DNA of 64,000 nucleotides from Streptomyces sp. NBC_01235 (GTDB taxonomy: Bacteria > Actinomycetota > Actinomycetes > Streptomycetales > Streptomycetaceae): positions 1,550,001 through 1,614,000 of the forward strand of contig NZ_CP108513.1 of assembly GCF_035989285.1 (NCBI RefSeq). Reading direction: 5' to 3'. The notes beneath the pieces are model-generated. The model had not been told where the DNA came from and made no database searches. It worked only from the letters and a program-made list of their open reading frames with translations. Shown one piece after another: positions 26,495-35,801 of this stretch (position 1 is its first letter; every line of letters begins with the position of its first letter). The translations under genes were made by a program, and so were the position numbers.

Positions 26495-28312
26495 ATGCAG
26501 ATCCAAGACCTTCCGTACCTCGACCCGGGTGTGCCGGACGCACGCTCGGGCCCCCGCTTCCTGTGGTGGCTCGGCCGCAATCAGTTGGGCGGCCAGCTCA
26601 AGTCCCTGGCCTGGGGGCTGCTGCACTTCGTCGCCGTCTCGGCGCAGCCGTTCTGCGTCGGGTTCGCCATCGAGGCCGTCGTGAACCGCTCCGGTACCCG
26701 GCTCGCCCTCGCCGGCGGGCTGATGGCCCTGTGCGGTGCCGCCACCGCGATCGGGGACACCTTCCTGCACCGCGCCGCCGTCACCAACTGGATCACCGCC
26801 GCCGCCCGGGTCCAGCAACTGCTGGCTCGAAAGGCCTCGCAGCTCGGCTCCGCGCTGACCCGGCGGGTCGCCGCAGGCGAGGTGGTGGCCGTCTCCACGG
26901 GCGACGTCGAGAAGATCGGCTGGTTCGTGGAGGCCGTGTCCCGCTTCACCGCCGCGGCCGTGACGGTCCTGCTGGTCTGCGTCGGCCTGGTCGTCTACCA
27001 GCCGGACCTCGGCATCGTGGTCGCCGTCGGCCTGCCCGTCCTCGCGCTCGCGGTGCTGCCCCTGCTGCCCCGGGCGACGCGCCGCGCCGACTTCCAGCGC
27101 GAGAAGGCCGGACGCGCCACCGAACTCGCCTCGGACACCGTGGCGGGCCTGCGGGTGCTGCGCGGGATCGGCGGCGAGGAACTGTTCCTCGACCGCTACC
27201 GCAGCGCCTCGCAGGAGGTCCGGCACGCGGCCGTGCGCAGCGCCCGCATGTGGTCCCTGATCAGTGCCATCCAGGTACTGCTGCCCGGCCTGCTGCTGAT
27301 CGCGGTCGTCTGTTACGGCGTTCACCTGGCCCGCGAGGGCCGCATCACCGTCGGCGAACTGGTCACGGTCTACAGCTCCGTCATGGTCCTGGCCTATCCC
27401 CTCCGGCACTTCGAGGAGATCGCGATGGCCTACTCCTTCTCGCGTCCGTCGGCCAAACGGGCCGCAGGCGTGCTGTCTCTGGAGCGGGTCACCGACATAG
27501 GCGGGTCGCGCGCGGCCGACGCCCCCTCGGGCGACCTGTACGACCCCGCCACCGGCCTGCTCGCCCCGGCCGCCCGGCTCACCGCCGTGGTGTGCGGCGA
27601 CCCGGACGCGGCCGGGCAGCTGGCGGAACGGCTGGGCGGGCACCCCCCGGAGGACAGCCCGTCGGTGCTGCTCGGCGGCGTCCCTCTGGACGAACTGCCA
27701 CTGGACTGCGCGCGCACGGCGGTCCTCGTCCAGGACAAGGACCCGGTGCTGCTGTCCGGTTCCCTGCGCGACCTGCTCGACGTGCCCGCCTCGGGTGCGG
27801 TCGACGCCGGTGCGGCGCTGGCCGCCGCCCAGTGCGGGGACGTCCTCGACGCGCTCGTCCAGGGCTCGCTGGACGCCGACGACCCGCTGGACGCCCGCAT
27901 CACCGAACGCGGGCGCTCCCTCTCCGGCGGCCAGCGGCAACGGCTCGCGCTGGCCCGCTCCCTGTACACGGATCCCGAGGTCCTCGTCCTGGACGAGCCC
28001 ACCTCCGCCGTCGACTCGCACACCGAGGCACGGATCGCCGAGGGACTGCGCGAACTGCGCGCGGGGCGCACGACGGTCGTGTTCACCTCGTCCCCGCTGC
28101 TGCTGGACCGGGCCGACCGGGTCGTCCTCGTGCACGAGAGCGAGGCCGTCGCGGTCGGTGTGCACCGCGAACTGCTGCACACCGAGCCCCGGTACCGGGC
28201 CGTGGTGACCAGGGAGACCGACGAGGAGGCCGCCCTGAGCGGCGTGTTGAACGACCTGGAAGACAACGAACTCGACGAGATCGAGCGCGAAGAGATCGAG
28301 GAGACCGCATGA
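26495..28312 (+). CDS. ABC exporter subunit 1 (degenerate Walker A)
   Basis: 605 aa half-transporter. The exporter membrane domain spans about residues 35-310. In the ATPase domain the Walker A position reads VVCGDPDAAGQLAERL (about 364-381), with no GKS/T lysine. The Q-loop is VLVQDKDPVLL, the signature LSGGQRQRLA (from Leu476) is canonical, and Walker B VLVLDEPTSAVD is intact. The H-switch reads FTSSP instead of having His. The tail is acidic (LEDNELDEIEREEIEE). It is translationally coupled (ATGA overlap) to the next gene, whose defects are complementary. This is the structural partner of a heterodimeric exporter. Substrate unknown. Confidence 0.92.
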   Translation: MQIQDLPYLDPGVPDARSGPRFLWWLGRNQLGGQLKSLAWGLLHFVAVSAQPFCVGFAIEAVVNRSGTRLALAGGLMALCGAATAIGDTFLHRAAVTNWITAAARVQQLLARKASQLGSALTRRVAAGEVVAVSTGDVEKIGWFVEAVSRFTAAAVTVLLVCVGLVVYQPDLGIVVAVGLPVLALAVLPLLPRATRRADFQREKAGRATELASDTVAGLRVLRGIGGEELFLDRYRSASQEVRHAAVRSARMWSLISAIQVLLPGLLLIAVVCYGVHLAREGRITVGELVTVYSSVMVLAYPLRHFEEIAMAYSFSRPSAKRAAGVLSLERVTDIGGSRAADAPSGDLYDPATGLLAPAARLTAVVCGDPDAAGQLAERLGGHPPEDSPSVLLGGVPLDELPLDCARTAVLVQDKDPVLLSGSLRDLLDVPASGAVDAGAALAAAQCGDVLDALVQGSLDADDPLDARITERGRSLSGGQRQRLALARSLYTDPEVLVLDEPTSAVDSHTEARIAEGLRELRAGRTTVVFTSSPLLLDRADRVVLVHESEAVAVGVHRELLHTEPRYRAVVTRETDEEAALSGVLNDLEDNELDEIEREEIEETA

Positions 28313-30090
28313 TCGGCGTGGCGCCGCCCGCGTACGACCCGGCGGCACCGACGACGGCGAACACCCTGCCCGTCGGCGCCCCCGCGACCGTACGCGCCTA
28401 TGTGGCCGAACTCCTGCGCCGGCACCGCCGCGCCTTCCTGCTGCTCCTCCTCGTCAACACGGTCGCCACGGTCGCCTCGATGGTGGGTCCTTGGCTGCTC
28501 GGCGATCTCGTGGAGCGGCTGTCGGACGAAGCGCGCGAACTCCATCTCGGGCTCACCGCCTCGCTGTTCGTACTCGCCCTGCTCGTCCAGGCCGCCTTCG
28601 TACGCCAGGTGCGGCTGCGGGGCGCGATGCTCGGCGAGCGGATGCTGGCCGACCTGCGCGAGGACTTCCTCGTACGGTCGGTCCGGCTGCCGCCGGGCGT
28701 ACTGGAGCGGGCCGGGACGGGCGATCTGCTGTCCCGCATCACAACGGACATCGACCGGCTGGCCAACGCGATGCGGGAGGCCGTGCCCCAGCTGACGATC
28801 GGCGTGATGTGGACCCTGCTGCTCCTCGGCGGGCTCGTCGTCACGGCGCCGCCGCTGGCGCCTGCCGTGCTGGTCGCGGTACCGCTGCTGGTGGTCGTGT
28901 GCCGGTGGTACTTCAGACGGGCGTCGGCCGGCTACCGCTCGGAGGCCGCCGGGTACGCCGCCGTGGCCGCGGCCCTCGCCGAGACCGTGGACGCCGGCCG
29001 CACCGTCGAGGCCCATCGCCTCGGCGACCGCCGCATCGCGCTCTCGGAGCAGCGCATCCAGCAGTGGACCGCCTGGGAGCGCTACACACTGTGGCTGCGG
29101 TCGGTGCTCTTCCCGGTCATCAACCTCGTGCACGTCACGGTGCTCGGCTCGGTCCTCATGCTCGGCGGGGTGTTCGTCCTGCAGGGCTGGATCGGGGTCG
29201 GTCAGCTGACGACGGGCGCGCTCCTGGCCCAGATGCTCGTCGACCCGGTGAACCTGATCCTGCGCTGGTACGACGAGCTGCAGGTGGCCCAGGTGTCGCT
29301 GGCCCGCCTGGTCGGAGTGCGCGACATCGAGCCGGACGGTGGGGACTCCGGGCTGGCTCCGGACGGCCGCGACGTCCTCGCCGACCGGGTCCACTTCGGC
29401 TACCGCGCGGGCGTCGACGTGCTGCGCAAGGTGTCCCTGGAGGTCTCGCCCGGGACCCGGCTGGCCCTGGTCGGCCCTTCGGGCGCGGGCAAGTCCACGC
29501 TGGGGCGGCTGCTCGCCGGGATCTACGCGCCGCGCGACGGCCGGATCACCCTCGGCGGCGCGGAGCTGTCGCGGATGACGGCCGAACGGGTCCGCTCCCA
29601 TGTGGCGCTCGTCAACCAGGAGCACCACGTCTTTGTCGGCTCCCTGCGCGACAATCTCCGGCTCGCCCGCACCGGCGCGGAGGACGCCGAGCTGTGGGCG
29701 GCCCTGGTCGCGGTCGACGCGGACGGCTGGGCACGGGCGCTTGACGACGGCCTGGACACCGAGGTCGGCTCCGGCGGTGTGGCGCTCACCCCGGCGCAGG
29801 CCCAGCAGATCGCGTTGGCCCGCCTGGTGCTGGCCGACCCGCACACGCTGGTCCTGGACGAGGCGACCTCGCTGCTCGACCCGCGTGCCGCCCGCCATCT
29901 GGAACGGTCCCTCGCACGGGTCCTGGACGGCCGCACCGTTGTCGCCATCGCCCACCGCCTGCACACCGCCCACGACGCCGACGTCATCGCCGTCGTCGAG
30001 AACGGCCGCATCAGCGAGCTGGGCAGCCATGCGGAGCTGGTCGCGGCGGACGGAGCGTACGCGGCACTCTGGCGGTCGTGGCACGGGTGA
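28309..30090 (+). CDS. ABC exporter subunit 2 (intact Walker A, degenerate signature)
   Basis: 593 aa. Membrane domain about residues 35-320. In the ATPase, Walker A GPSGAGKST starts at about 389 with Lys395, the Q-loop is VALVNQEHHVF, and Walker B TLVLDEATSLLD and the H-switch IAHRL are intact. The ABC signature is LTPAQAQQIALAR instead of LSGGQ (from about 493). Pairing its Walker A with the canonical signature of subunit 1 gives one competent ATP site. The other site combines a missing lysine, a missing His and a wrong signature, so it should be non-hydrolytic. The ATG overlaps the previous stop. A hairpin follows at 30104-30119. Confidence 0.92.
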   Translation: MIGVAPPAYDPAAPTTANTLPVGAPATVRAYVAELLRRHRRAFLLLLLVNTVATVASMVGPWLLGDLVERLSDEARELHLGLTASLFVLALLVQAAFVRQVRLRGAMLGERMLADLREDFLVRSVRLPPGVLERAGTGDLLSRITTDIDRLANAMREAVPQLTIGVMWTLLLLGGLVVTAPPLAPAVLVAVPLLVVVCRWYFRRASAGYRSEAAGYAAVAAALAETVDAGRTVEAHRLGDRRIALSEQRIQQWTAWERYTLWLRSVLFPVINLVHVTVLGSVLMLGGVFVLQGWIGVGQLTTGALLAQMLVDPVNLILRWYDELQVAQVSLARLVGVRDIEPDGGDSGLAPDGRDVLADRVHFGYRAGVDVLRKVSLEVSPGTRLALVGPSGAGKSTLGRLLAGIYAPRDGRITLGGAELSRMTAERVRSHVALVNQEHHVFVGSLRDNLRLARTGAEDAELWAALVAVDADGWARALDDGLDTEVGSGGVALTPAQAQQIALARLVLADPHTLVLDEATSLLDPRAARHLERSLARVLDGRTVVAIAHRLHTAHDADVIAVVENGRISELGSHAELVAADGAYAALWRSWHG

Positions 30091-30558
30091 GGGGAGAAGG
30101 CGCCGGCACCGCGGTGCCGCGTCGGCGCCGGGCTTGAAGGCGCCGACGCTGGTTCCGGTGCGGGTATCACGGCCGGTAACGGTGCCCATGTCCCGGCCGC
30201 CCCCGCAGCCGGTTGCCCTGGTGCTGGTGCTGGTGGCAGCACCCTCGGCAGAATCCGGGCGGCCGACGGGACACGGGCCGGGAGCGGAGCGGGCGCCCGT
30301 TCTCGGGGCGACGCGCGGGGGAACGCGGGCAGCCCCAGGTCGCGGGCCCGGCGCCATGACCGAGGCACCCCGGCCCCACTCCCGTGCGTCCTTTGGCGTT
30401 GCGCGGTCCCGAAGCGGGGTGGAACGCTGGATAGCGGCACCCGCGCGGGAGGCACCCGGAATCCATCCGGAAGACGCCGCGCCCGGCCGGTGCTCCGTCC
30501 GGCGGTATCCCACCGCCGACCGCGGAGAGTACGGGCCCGTCACCCCCTGGAGGTACCC
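30091..30558. other. Intergenic region after the ABC exporter operon
   Basis: About 470 bp without a convincing gene on either strand. It contains the self-complementary CGGCACCGCGGTGCCG at 30104-30119, inside further GGCGCC repeats, a likely terminator for the ABC operon. The right part holds the promoter and leader of the DUF5709 gene; its ribosome site is TGGAGG before GTG 30559. Confidence 0.6.
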
Positions 30559-31029
30559 GTGAACAGCGCCGACGGATGGGGAGACGACGTCTACCAGCCC
30601 GACGCGTCCGACATCCAGGAGGACGCGGGACTGCTCGACGCGGAGGACACGCTGGAGAACGACGGAGTCGAGGACCCCCTCGACCGCGGCTGGTCCCCTC
30701 CGGACCGCCCCTGGGCCGTGGAACACACCGGTGTGACGGCCGCGGAGCGCCAACAGGGGGAGAGCCTGGACCAGCGGCTCGCGGAGGAGGTGCCGGACCT
30801 CGATGTGCCCGACGGTGACGGCCTCGGCGACTGCGACGGCTCCGACGGGGAACTCCTCGACAACGAGGTCGGCGCCGCCCGCTCCGGCCGGCTCGTGGCG
30901 CCGGACGAGGGAGTCCACGAGGATGAGGAGAGCGCGCTGATCGCCACGGATGTGGGCATCGACGGCGCGGCCGCCTCCGCCGAGGAGGCCGCGATGCACA
31001 TAGTCGACGACGACGCCCTGTCCGGTTGA
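30559..31029 (+). CDS. DUF5709 family protein
   Basis: 156 aa, very acidic (many Asp/Glu), from GTG 30559 with a TGGAGG ribosome site. It matches the Streptomyces DUF5709 pattern: DVYQPDASDIQEDAGLLDAE, WSPPDRPWAVEHTGVTAAER, LDQRLAEEVPDLDVPDGDG, ARSGRLVAPDEGVHEDEES and IDGAAASAEEAAMHIVDDDA. No membrane helix, no signal; a soluble, probably disordered cytoplasmic protein. Function unknown in the family. It precedes rpmE2 by 66 bp on the same strand and could share a transcript. Confidence 0.88.
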   Translation: MNSADGWGDDVYQPDASDIQEDAGLLDAEDTLENDGVEDPLDRGWSPPDRPWAVEHTGVTAAERQQGESLDQRLAEEVPDLDVPDGDGLGDCDGSDGELLDNEVGAARSGRLVAPDEGVHEDEESALIATDVGIDGAAASAEEAAMHIVDDDALSG

Positions 31030-31095
31030 CCCTCCTGCGGCCGGCCCGGCCGTTCCCGGCCCGTCGCCGCCGCCTCCACCGTACGAGGAGCACGC

Positions 31096-31353
31096 ATGCA
31101 GCAGAACAAGCAGCCCGACTACCACCCGGTCGTCTTCCGCGACCGCACCGCCGGTTACGCCTTCCTGACCCGGTCCACCGCGACCAGCGACCAGACCATC
31201 GAGTGGGACGACGGCGAGACCTACCCGGTCGTGGACGTGGAGATCTCTTCGGAGAGCCACCCCTTCTACACCGGCAAGGCGCGCACCGTGGACACGGAGG
31301 GCCGCGTCGCCCGCTTCGAGCGGCGCTACGGCGACGGCGGGGCGACGGCCTGA
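31096..31353 (+). CDS. rpmE2: 50S ribosomal protein L31 type B
   Basis: 85 aa, the normal length for type B L31. Sequence marks include [20 protein letters not shown], the segment [20 protein letters not shown] and [20 protein letters not shown]. There is no CxxC zinc pair, so it is the zinc-independent paralogue that replaces the zinc form of L31 under zinc limitation. In other Streptomyces such genes are often Zur-controlled; I found no obvious Zur box in the 66 bp upstream. Ribosome site GAGGAG before the ATG. Confidence 0.95.
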   Translation: MQQNKQPDYHPVVFRDRTAGYAFLTRSTATSDQTIEWDDGETYPVVDVEISSESHPFYTGKARTVDTEGRVARFERRYGDGGATA

Positions 31354-31409
31354 ACCGGCGCCGTCACGGCTCCTGTCGCACCAGCCGACCGTAGCCGTCG
31401 CGGCGCCCG

Positions 31410-32204
31410 TCAGATGTAGTTGAGGGCGGCCGCCCCGCCCACTCCCCCGAGCAGCATGAACACGGGCATCAGCACCTTCAGCTCCACCCAGCTGCCCGCA
31501 CGGAACCGCATCGCCTTGGGCGGACCGATCGGATACCAGCGCTTGCGTCCGATCGGGATGGGCCACAGGACCGGGCAGCCGGAGACGGTCAGCGCGTCCC
31601 CGATGTCGTGCACCAGGGCGCCCAGCACGATCGGCAGCCCCAGCCACAGGTACTCCCGGCCCGGGTCCGTGAACAGCCAGTCCGAGCCGTTGCCGGGCTT
31701 GTCCAGCACACCGGCGAGGATCCACGCGCTGGTCGCGGCCAGCAGCCACACCAGCACATCGCTGCTGGAACCTCGGGCCGCCCGCCACAGCAGGCCCTCG
31801 ATCGCCAGCACCATGTGCACGAAGAGGATCGCCAGCACGGCCCACCGGCCACCGGCGATCGCCAGCGCCGAGCTGCCCGCGCCGATCATGACCGCCCACA
31901 GCCAGGTGTGCGTGAGCGTGCGGTGACCTCCGGAGCGGCGCGGGTCGCCCTGCTTCTTCGTGCCCTTGTAGACGGCGTAGGAGAGCTTGTCGACGATCTC
32001 GCAGAGCCAGCGCGAGACAGGGCCGAAGGCCCGGGAGATGGTAGCGGCCTTGTGGTCGAGGTCCGGGGCGAGTGCCGCACCGGCGCAGATCAGCGCACCG
32101 GCGAGCAGGACCGGCCAGGGCATCGTGTGCCCGGCCGCGGCGGCGGCCGCACCGACGCCGAGCCAGGCGGCGGCGCCCGACAGTGAGTGTGCTGGTCCCA
32201 TCAT
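31410..32204 (-). CDS. Metal-dependent hydrolase, YdjM-like membrane protein
   Basis: 264 aa from ATG 32204 (AGGGCGGG upstream; the longer frame to 32360 is not supported). The N-terminus MMGPAHSLSGAAAWLGVG and the pair APDLDHKAATISRAFGP and GGHRTLTHTWLW carry the conserved His/Asp residues (PDLDHK, HRTLTH) of the LexA-binding inner-membrane hydrolase group YdjM. Four to six membrane helices are visible (VLLAGALICAGAALAP, AVLAILFVHMVLAIEGLL, VLVWLLAATSAWILAGVL, VLMPVFMLLGGVGG). Function is unclear in the family; E. coli YdjM is SOS-induced. It is convergent with rpmE2 across 56 bp. Confidence 0.85.
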   Translation of the reverse strand: MMGPAHSLSGAAAWLGVGAAAAAAGHTMPWPVLLAGALICAGAALAPDLDHKAATISRAFGPVSRWLCEIVDKLSYAVYKGTKKQGDPRRSGGHRTLTHTWLWAVMIGAGSSALAIAGGRWAVLAILFVHMVLAIEGLLWRAARGSSSDVLVWLLAATSAWILAGVLDKPGNGSDWLFTDPGREYLWLGLPIVLGALVHDIGDALTVSGCPVLWPIPIGRKRWYPIGPPKAMRFRAGSWVELKVLMPVFMLLGGVGGAAALNYI

Positions 32205-32349
32205 GGCCGTTGCCCGCCCTATTCCTCGTGTGTCGCTGTCCAGTTGACCGGGTGCGATGACGCTCCGTCGGCGACACAGCGTAGCGGTCGTGATCTTCGG
32301 GCCGGCAGCCGATTCCCCCCTCAAGGGCGCGGGCAGGCAAGATGGGGGC

Positions 32350-34863
32350 GTGACCCTCATCGATCAGTTGCCGCCGACCGCAGATCCCGACGCCCTGTAC
32401 GAAGCCTTCGAGTCCTGGGCGCAGGAGCGTGGTCTGACGCTCTACCCCCATCAGGAGGAGGCGCTGATCGAGGTGGTCTCCGGGGCGAACGTGATCGTGT
32501 CGACGCCCACCGGGTCCGGCAAGAGCATGATCGCGGCGGCCGCGCACTTCGCGGCCCTCGCCCGGGACGAGGTCACCTTCTACACGGCCCCGATCAAGGC
32601 GCTCGTGTCGGAGAAGTTCTTCGAACTGTGCAAGATCTTCGGCACGGAGAACGTCGGCATGCTGACCGGCGACGCGTCCGTGAACTCCGACGCCCCGGTC
32701 ATCTGCTGCACCGCCGAGGTGCTCGCGTCGATCGCGCTGCGCGACGGCAAGGACGCGGACGTCGGCCAGGTCGTCATGGACGAGTTCCACTTCTACGCGG
32801 AGGGCGACCGCGGCTGGGCGTGGCAGATCCCCATCCTGGAGCTGCCGCAGGCGCAGTTCGTCCTCATGTCGGCCACGCTCGGCGACGTGTCCTTCTTCGA
32901 GAAGGACCTCAATCGGCGCACCGGCCGTCCCACGGCGGTGGTCCGCTCGGCGACCCGGCCCGTGCCGCTGTCCTACGAGTACCAGTACACGCCGATGACG
33001 GAGACGCTCACCGACCTGCTGGCGACGAAGCAGGCGCCCGTCTACATCGTGCACTTCACTCAGGCGCAGGCGGTGGAGCGGGCGCAGGCGCTGATGAGCA
33101 TCAACATGTGCTCGCGCGCCGAGAAGGAGCAGATCGCCGAGCTGATCGGCAACTTCCGCTTCACCACGAAGTTCGGCAGCAACCTCTCGCGTTACGTGCG
33201 GCACGGCATCGGGGTCCACCACGCGGGCATGCTGCCCAAGTACCGACGGCTGGTGGAGAAGCTCGCCCAGGCCGGTCTGCTGAAGGTGATCTGCGGTACG
33301 GACACACTGGGCGTCGGCGTCAACGTGCCCATCCGCACCGTGCTGTTCACGGCACTGACCAAGTACGACGGCAACCGCGTGCGCACGCTGCGGGCCCGTG
33401 AGTTCCACCAGATCGCGGGCCGGGCCGGGCGGGCCGGCTTCGACACTGCGGGCTACGTGGTCGCCCAGGCGCCCGAGCACGTCATCGAGAACGAGAAGGC
33501 GCTGGCGAAGGCCGGCGAAGACCCGAAGAAGCGCCGCAAGGTGGTGCGCAAGAAGGCGCCGGAAGGCTTCGTGGGCTGGACGGAGAACACCTTCGACAAA
33601 CTCATCGAGTCGGAACCGGAACCGCTGACCTCCCGCTTCCGGGTCACGCACACGATGCTGCTGTCGGTGATCGCCCGGCCCGGCAACGCCTTCGAGGCGA
33701 TGCGCCACCTGTTGGAGGACAACCACGAGCCGCGCAAGCAGCAGCTGCGGCACATCCGGCGCGCCATCGCGATCTACCGCTCCCTGCTGGACGGCGGGAT
33801 CGTCGAGAAGCTCGACGAACCCGACGCCACGGGCCGCGTCGTCCGGCTCACCGTGGACCTTCAGCAGGACTTCGCGCTGAACCAGCCGCTGTCCACCTTC
33901 GCGCTGGCCGCGTTCGAACTGCTCGACCCGGAGTCGCCGTCCTACGCTCTCGACATGGTCTCCGTCGTGGAGTCCACGTTGGACGATCCGCGCCAGATCC
34001 TGGCCGCTCAGCAGAACAAGGCGCGCGGTGAGGCGGTGGCCGCGATGAAGGCGGACGGCGTCGAGTACGAGGAGCGCATGGAGCGCCTCCAGGACATCTC
34101 GTACCCGAAGCCGCTGGAGGAGCTGCTCTTCCACGCGTACAACACCTACCGCAAGAGCCACCCGTGGGTCGGCGACCATCCGTTGTCGCCGAAGTCCGTC
34201 ATCCGCGACATGTACGAGCGGGCGATGTCCTTCACCGAGCTGGTGTCCCACTACGAGCTGGCCCGCACCGAGGGCATCGTGCTGCGCTACCTGGCCAGCG
34301 CCTACAAGGCCCTCGACCACACCGTCCCGGACGACCTCAAGTCCGAGGATCTGCAGGATCTGATCGAGTGGCTGGGCGAGATGGTGCGCCAGGTCGACTC
34401 GAGCCTGCTGGACGAGTGGGAGCAGCTCGCCAACCCGGAGGAGATGACCGCCGAGGAGGCCCAGGAGAAGGCCGACGAGGTCAAGCCGGTCACCGCCAAC
34501 GCCCGTGCCTTCCGGGTCCTGGTCCGCAACGCGATGTTCCGCCGCGTCGAACTCGCCGCTCTCGACCACGTCGACGAGCTGGGCGAGATGGACGGCGAGT
34601 CCGGCTGGGACGCCGAAGCGTGGGGCGAGGCCATGGACAAGTACTGGGACGAGTACGACGACCTCGGCACCGGTCCCGACGCCCGGGGCCCCAAGCTGCT
34701 CGTCATCCAGGAGGAGCCGCAGAACGCCCTGTGGCGCGTCCGCCAGATCTTCGACGACCCGAACGACGATCACGACTGGGGTATCAGTGCGGAGGTCGAC
34801 CTCACGGCCTCCGACGCCGAGGGCCGCGCGGTCGTTCGCGTGACCGCCGTCGGTCAGTTGTGA
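32350..34863 (+). CDS. DEAD/DEAH-box RNA helicase, Ski2-like, with DUF3516-like C-terminus
   Basis: 837 aa from GTG 32350; an upstream in-frame extension to 32257 is unlikely. Helicase motifs: Walker A TPTGSGKSM, motif II VVMDEFHFY (DEFH), motif III MSATLGD, helicase C with HHAGMLPKYRR, TDTLGVGVNVP and motif VI QIAGRAGRAGFDTAG. The C-terminal 400 residues are a helical DUF3516-like region that ends in an acidic segment. Proteins of this kind are superfamily 2 helicases related to HelY/Ski2 and probably unwind structured RNA. It is soluble and cytoplasmic. The next gene, tesB, starts 55 bp after its stop, so the two may form an operon. Confidence 0.93.
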   Translation: MTLIDQLPPTADPDALYEAFESWAQERGLTLYPHQEEALIEVVSGANVIVSTPTGSGKSMIAAAAHFAALARDEVTFYTAPIKALVSEKFFELCKIFGTENVGMLTGDASVNSDAPVICCTAEVLASIALRDGKDADVGQVVMDEFHFYAEGDRGWAWQIPILELPQAQFVLMSATLGDVSFFEKDLNRRTGRPTAVVRSATRPVPLSYEYQYTPMTETLTDLLATKQAPVYIVHFTQAQAVERAQALMSINMCSRAEKEQIAELIGNFRFTTKFGSNLSRYVRHGIGVHHAGMLPKYRRLVEKLAQAGLLKVICGTDTLGVGVNVPIRTVLFTALTKYDGNRVRTLRAREFHQIAGRAGRAGFDTAGYVVAQAPEHVIENEKALAKAGEDPKKRRKVVRKKAPEGFVGWTENTFDKLIESEPEPLTSRFRVTHTMLLSVIARPGNAFEAMRHLLEDNHEPRKQQLRHIRRAIAIYRSLLDGGIVEKLDEPDATGRVVRLTVDLQQDFALNQPLSTFALAAFELLDPESPSYALDMVSVVESTLDDPRQILAAQQNKARGEAVAAMKADGVEYEERMERLQDISYPKPLEELLFHAYNTYRKSHPWVGDHPLSPKSVIRDMYERAMSFTELVSHYELARTEGIVLRYLASAYKALDHTVPDDLKSEDLQDLIEWLGEMVRQVDSSLLDEWEQLANPEEMTAEEAQEKADEVKPVTANARAFRVLVRNAMFRRVELAALDHVDELGEMDGESGWDAEAWGEAMDKYWDEYDDLGTGPDARGPKLLVIQEEPQNALWRVRQIFDDPNDDHDWGISAEVDLTASDAEGRAVVRVTAVGQL

Positions 34864-34918
34864 GCGGCGAACCACGTACAGAACCACGCATGGCAGAGGG
34901 CACAGGAGAAGCGCACCG

Positions 34919-35785
34919 ATGACGAATCCGGCCGAGAGGCTCGTCGACCTGCTGGACCTGGAGCAGATCGAGGTCAACATCTTCCGTGGCCGCAGCCCGC
35001 TCGAGTCCCTGCAGCGGGTCTTCGGCGGCCAGGTGGCGGGCCAGGCGCTGGTCGCGGCCGGGCGGACCACCGACGGCGACCGGCCCGTGCACTCGTTGCA
35101 CGCGTACTTCCTGCGCCCGGGCCGGCCGGGTGTGCCCATCGTGTACCAGGTCGAACGGGTGCGGGACGGGCGGTCCTTCACCACCCGCCGGGTCACCGCC
35201 GTGCAGCAGGGGCGCACGATCTTCAATCTCACCGCTTCCTTTCACAAACCTGAGGAAGGTCCCTTCGAGCACCAGCTGCCGCCGGCCCGCGAGGTTCCGG
35301 ACCCGGAGTCCCTGCCGACGGTCGTGGAAGAGGTCCGGGAGCATCTGGGCGCGTTGCCGGAACAGTTGGAGCGCATGGCGCGCCGTCAGCCCTTCGACAT
35401 CCGGTACGCGGACCGGCTGCGCTGGAACACCGAGGACGTCAAGGAAGCCGAGCCGCGCAGCGCGGTGTGGATGCGCGCGGTCGGGCCGCTCGGCGACGAT
35501 CCGCTCGTCCACACCTGCGCGCTCACGTACGCCAGCGACATGACCCTCCTGGACGCCGTTCGCCTTCCGGTCGAACCCCTGTGGGGTCCGCGGAACTTCG
35601 ACATGGCGTCGCTGGACCACGCGATGTGGTTCCATCGGCCGTTTCGTGCGGACGAGTGGTTCCTGTACGACCAGGAATCACCCATTGCCACCGGCGGACG
35701 AGGACTGGCCCGCGGGCGCATCTACGACCTGGAAGGGCGCCTGCTGGTTTCTGTCGTCCAGGAGGGCCTTTTCCGGGCGCTGTAG
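34919..35785 (+). CDS. tesB: Acyl-CoA thioesterase II
   Basis: 288 aa, the usual length for TesB. Double hot-dog fold marks: IFRGRSPLESLQRVFGGQVA, GQALVAAGRTT, RPGRPGVPIVYQVERVRDGR, SFTTRRVTAVQQGR and the late segment YASDMTLLDAVRLPV with the catalytic Asp. ASLDHAMWFHRPFRADEWFL and ARGRIYDLEGRLLVSVVQEG follow with the remaining active-site Thr/Gln region. It hydrolyses medium- and long-chain acyl-CoA esters. Cytoplasmic. A weak GGAG-type site precedes the ATG, and the gene follows the helicase closely. Confidence 0.95.
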   Translation: MTNPAERLVDLLDLEQIEVNIFRGRSPLESLQRVFGGQVAGQALVAAGRTTDGDRPVHSLHAYFLRPGRPGVPIVYQVERVRDGRSFTTRRVTAVQQGRTIFNLTASFHKPEEGPFEHQLPPAREVPDPESLPTVVEEVREHLGALPEQLERMARRQPFDIRYADRLRWNTEDVKEAEPRSAVWMRAVGPLGDDPLVHTCALTYASDMTLLDAVRLPVEPLWGPRNFDMASLDHAMWFHRPFRADEWFLYDQESPIATGGRGLARGRIYDLEGRLLVSVVQEGLFRAL

Positions 35786-35801
35786 CTCCCGTTCGGGTAC
35801 G

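Noticed and set aside
25493-28348. L,D-transpeptidase extended to 951 aa
   Set aside because: The extra N-terminal part is antisense to the ABC exporter gene, and the lipoprotein signal lies at about 26200, fixing a much later start.
31030-31095. Zur box before rpmE2
   Set aside because: No recognisable AT-rich inverted repeat of Zur type in the 66 bp upstream.
27430-35232. Open frame of 2,600 codons on the minus strand
   Set aside because: It lies opposite well-recognised ABC, L31, helicase and TesB genes; the product has no coherent domains.
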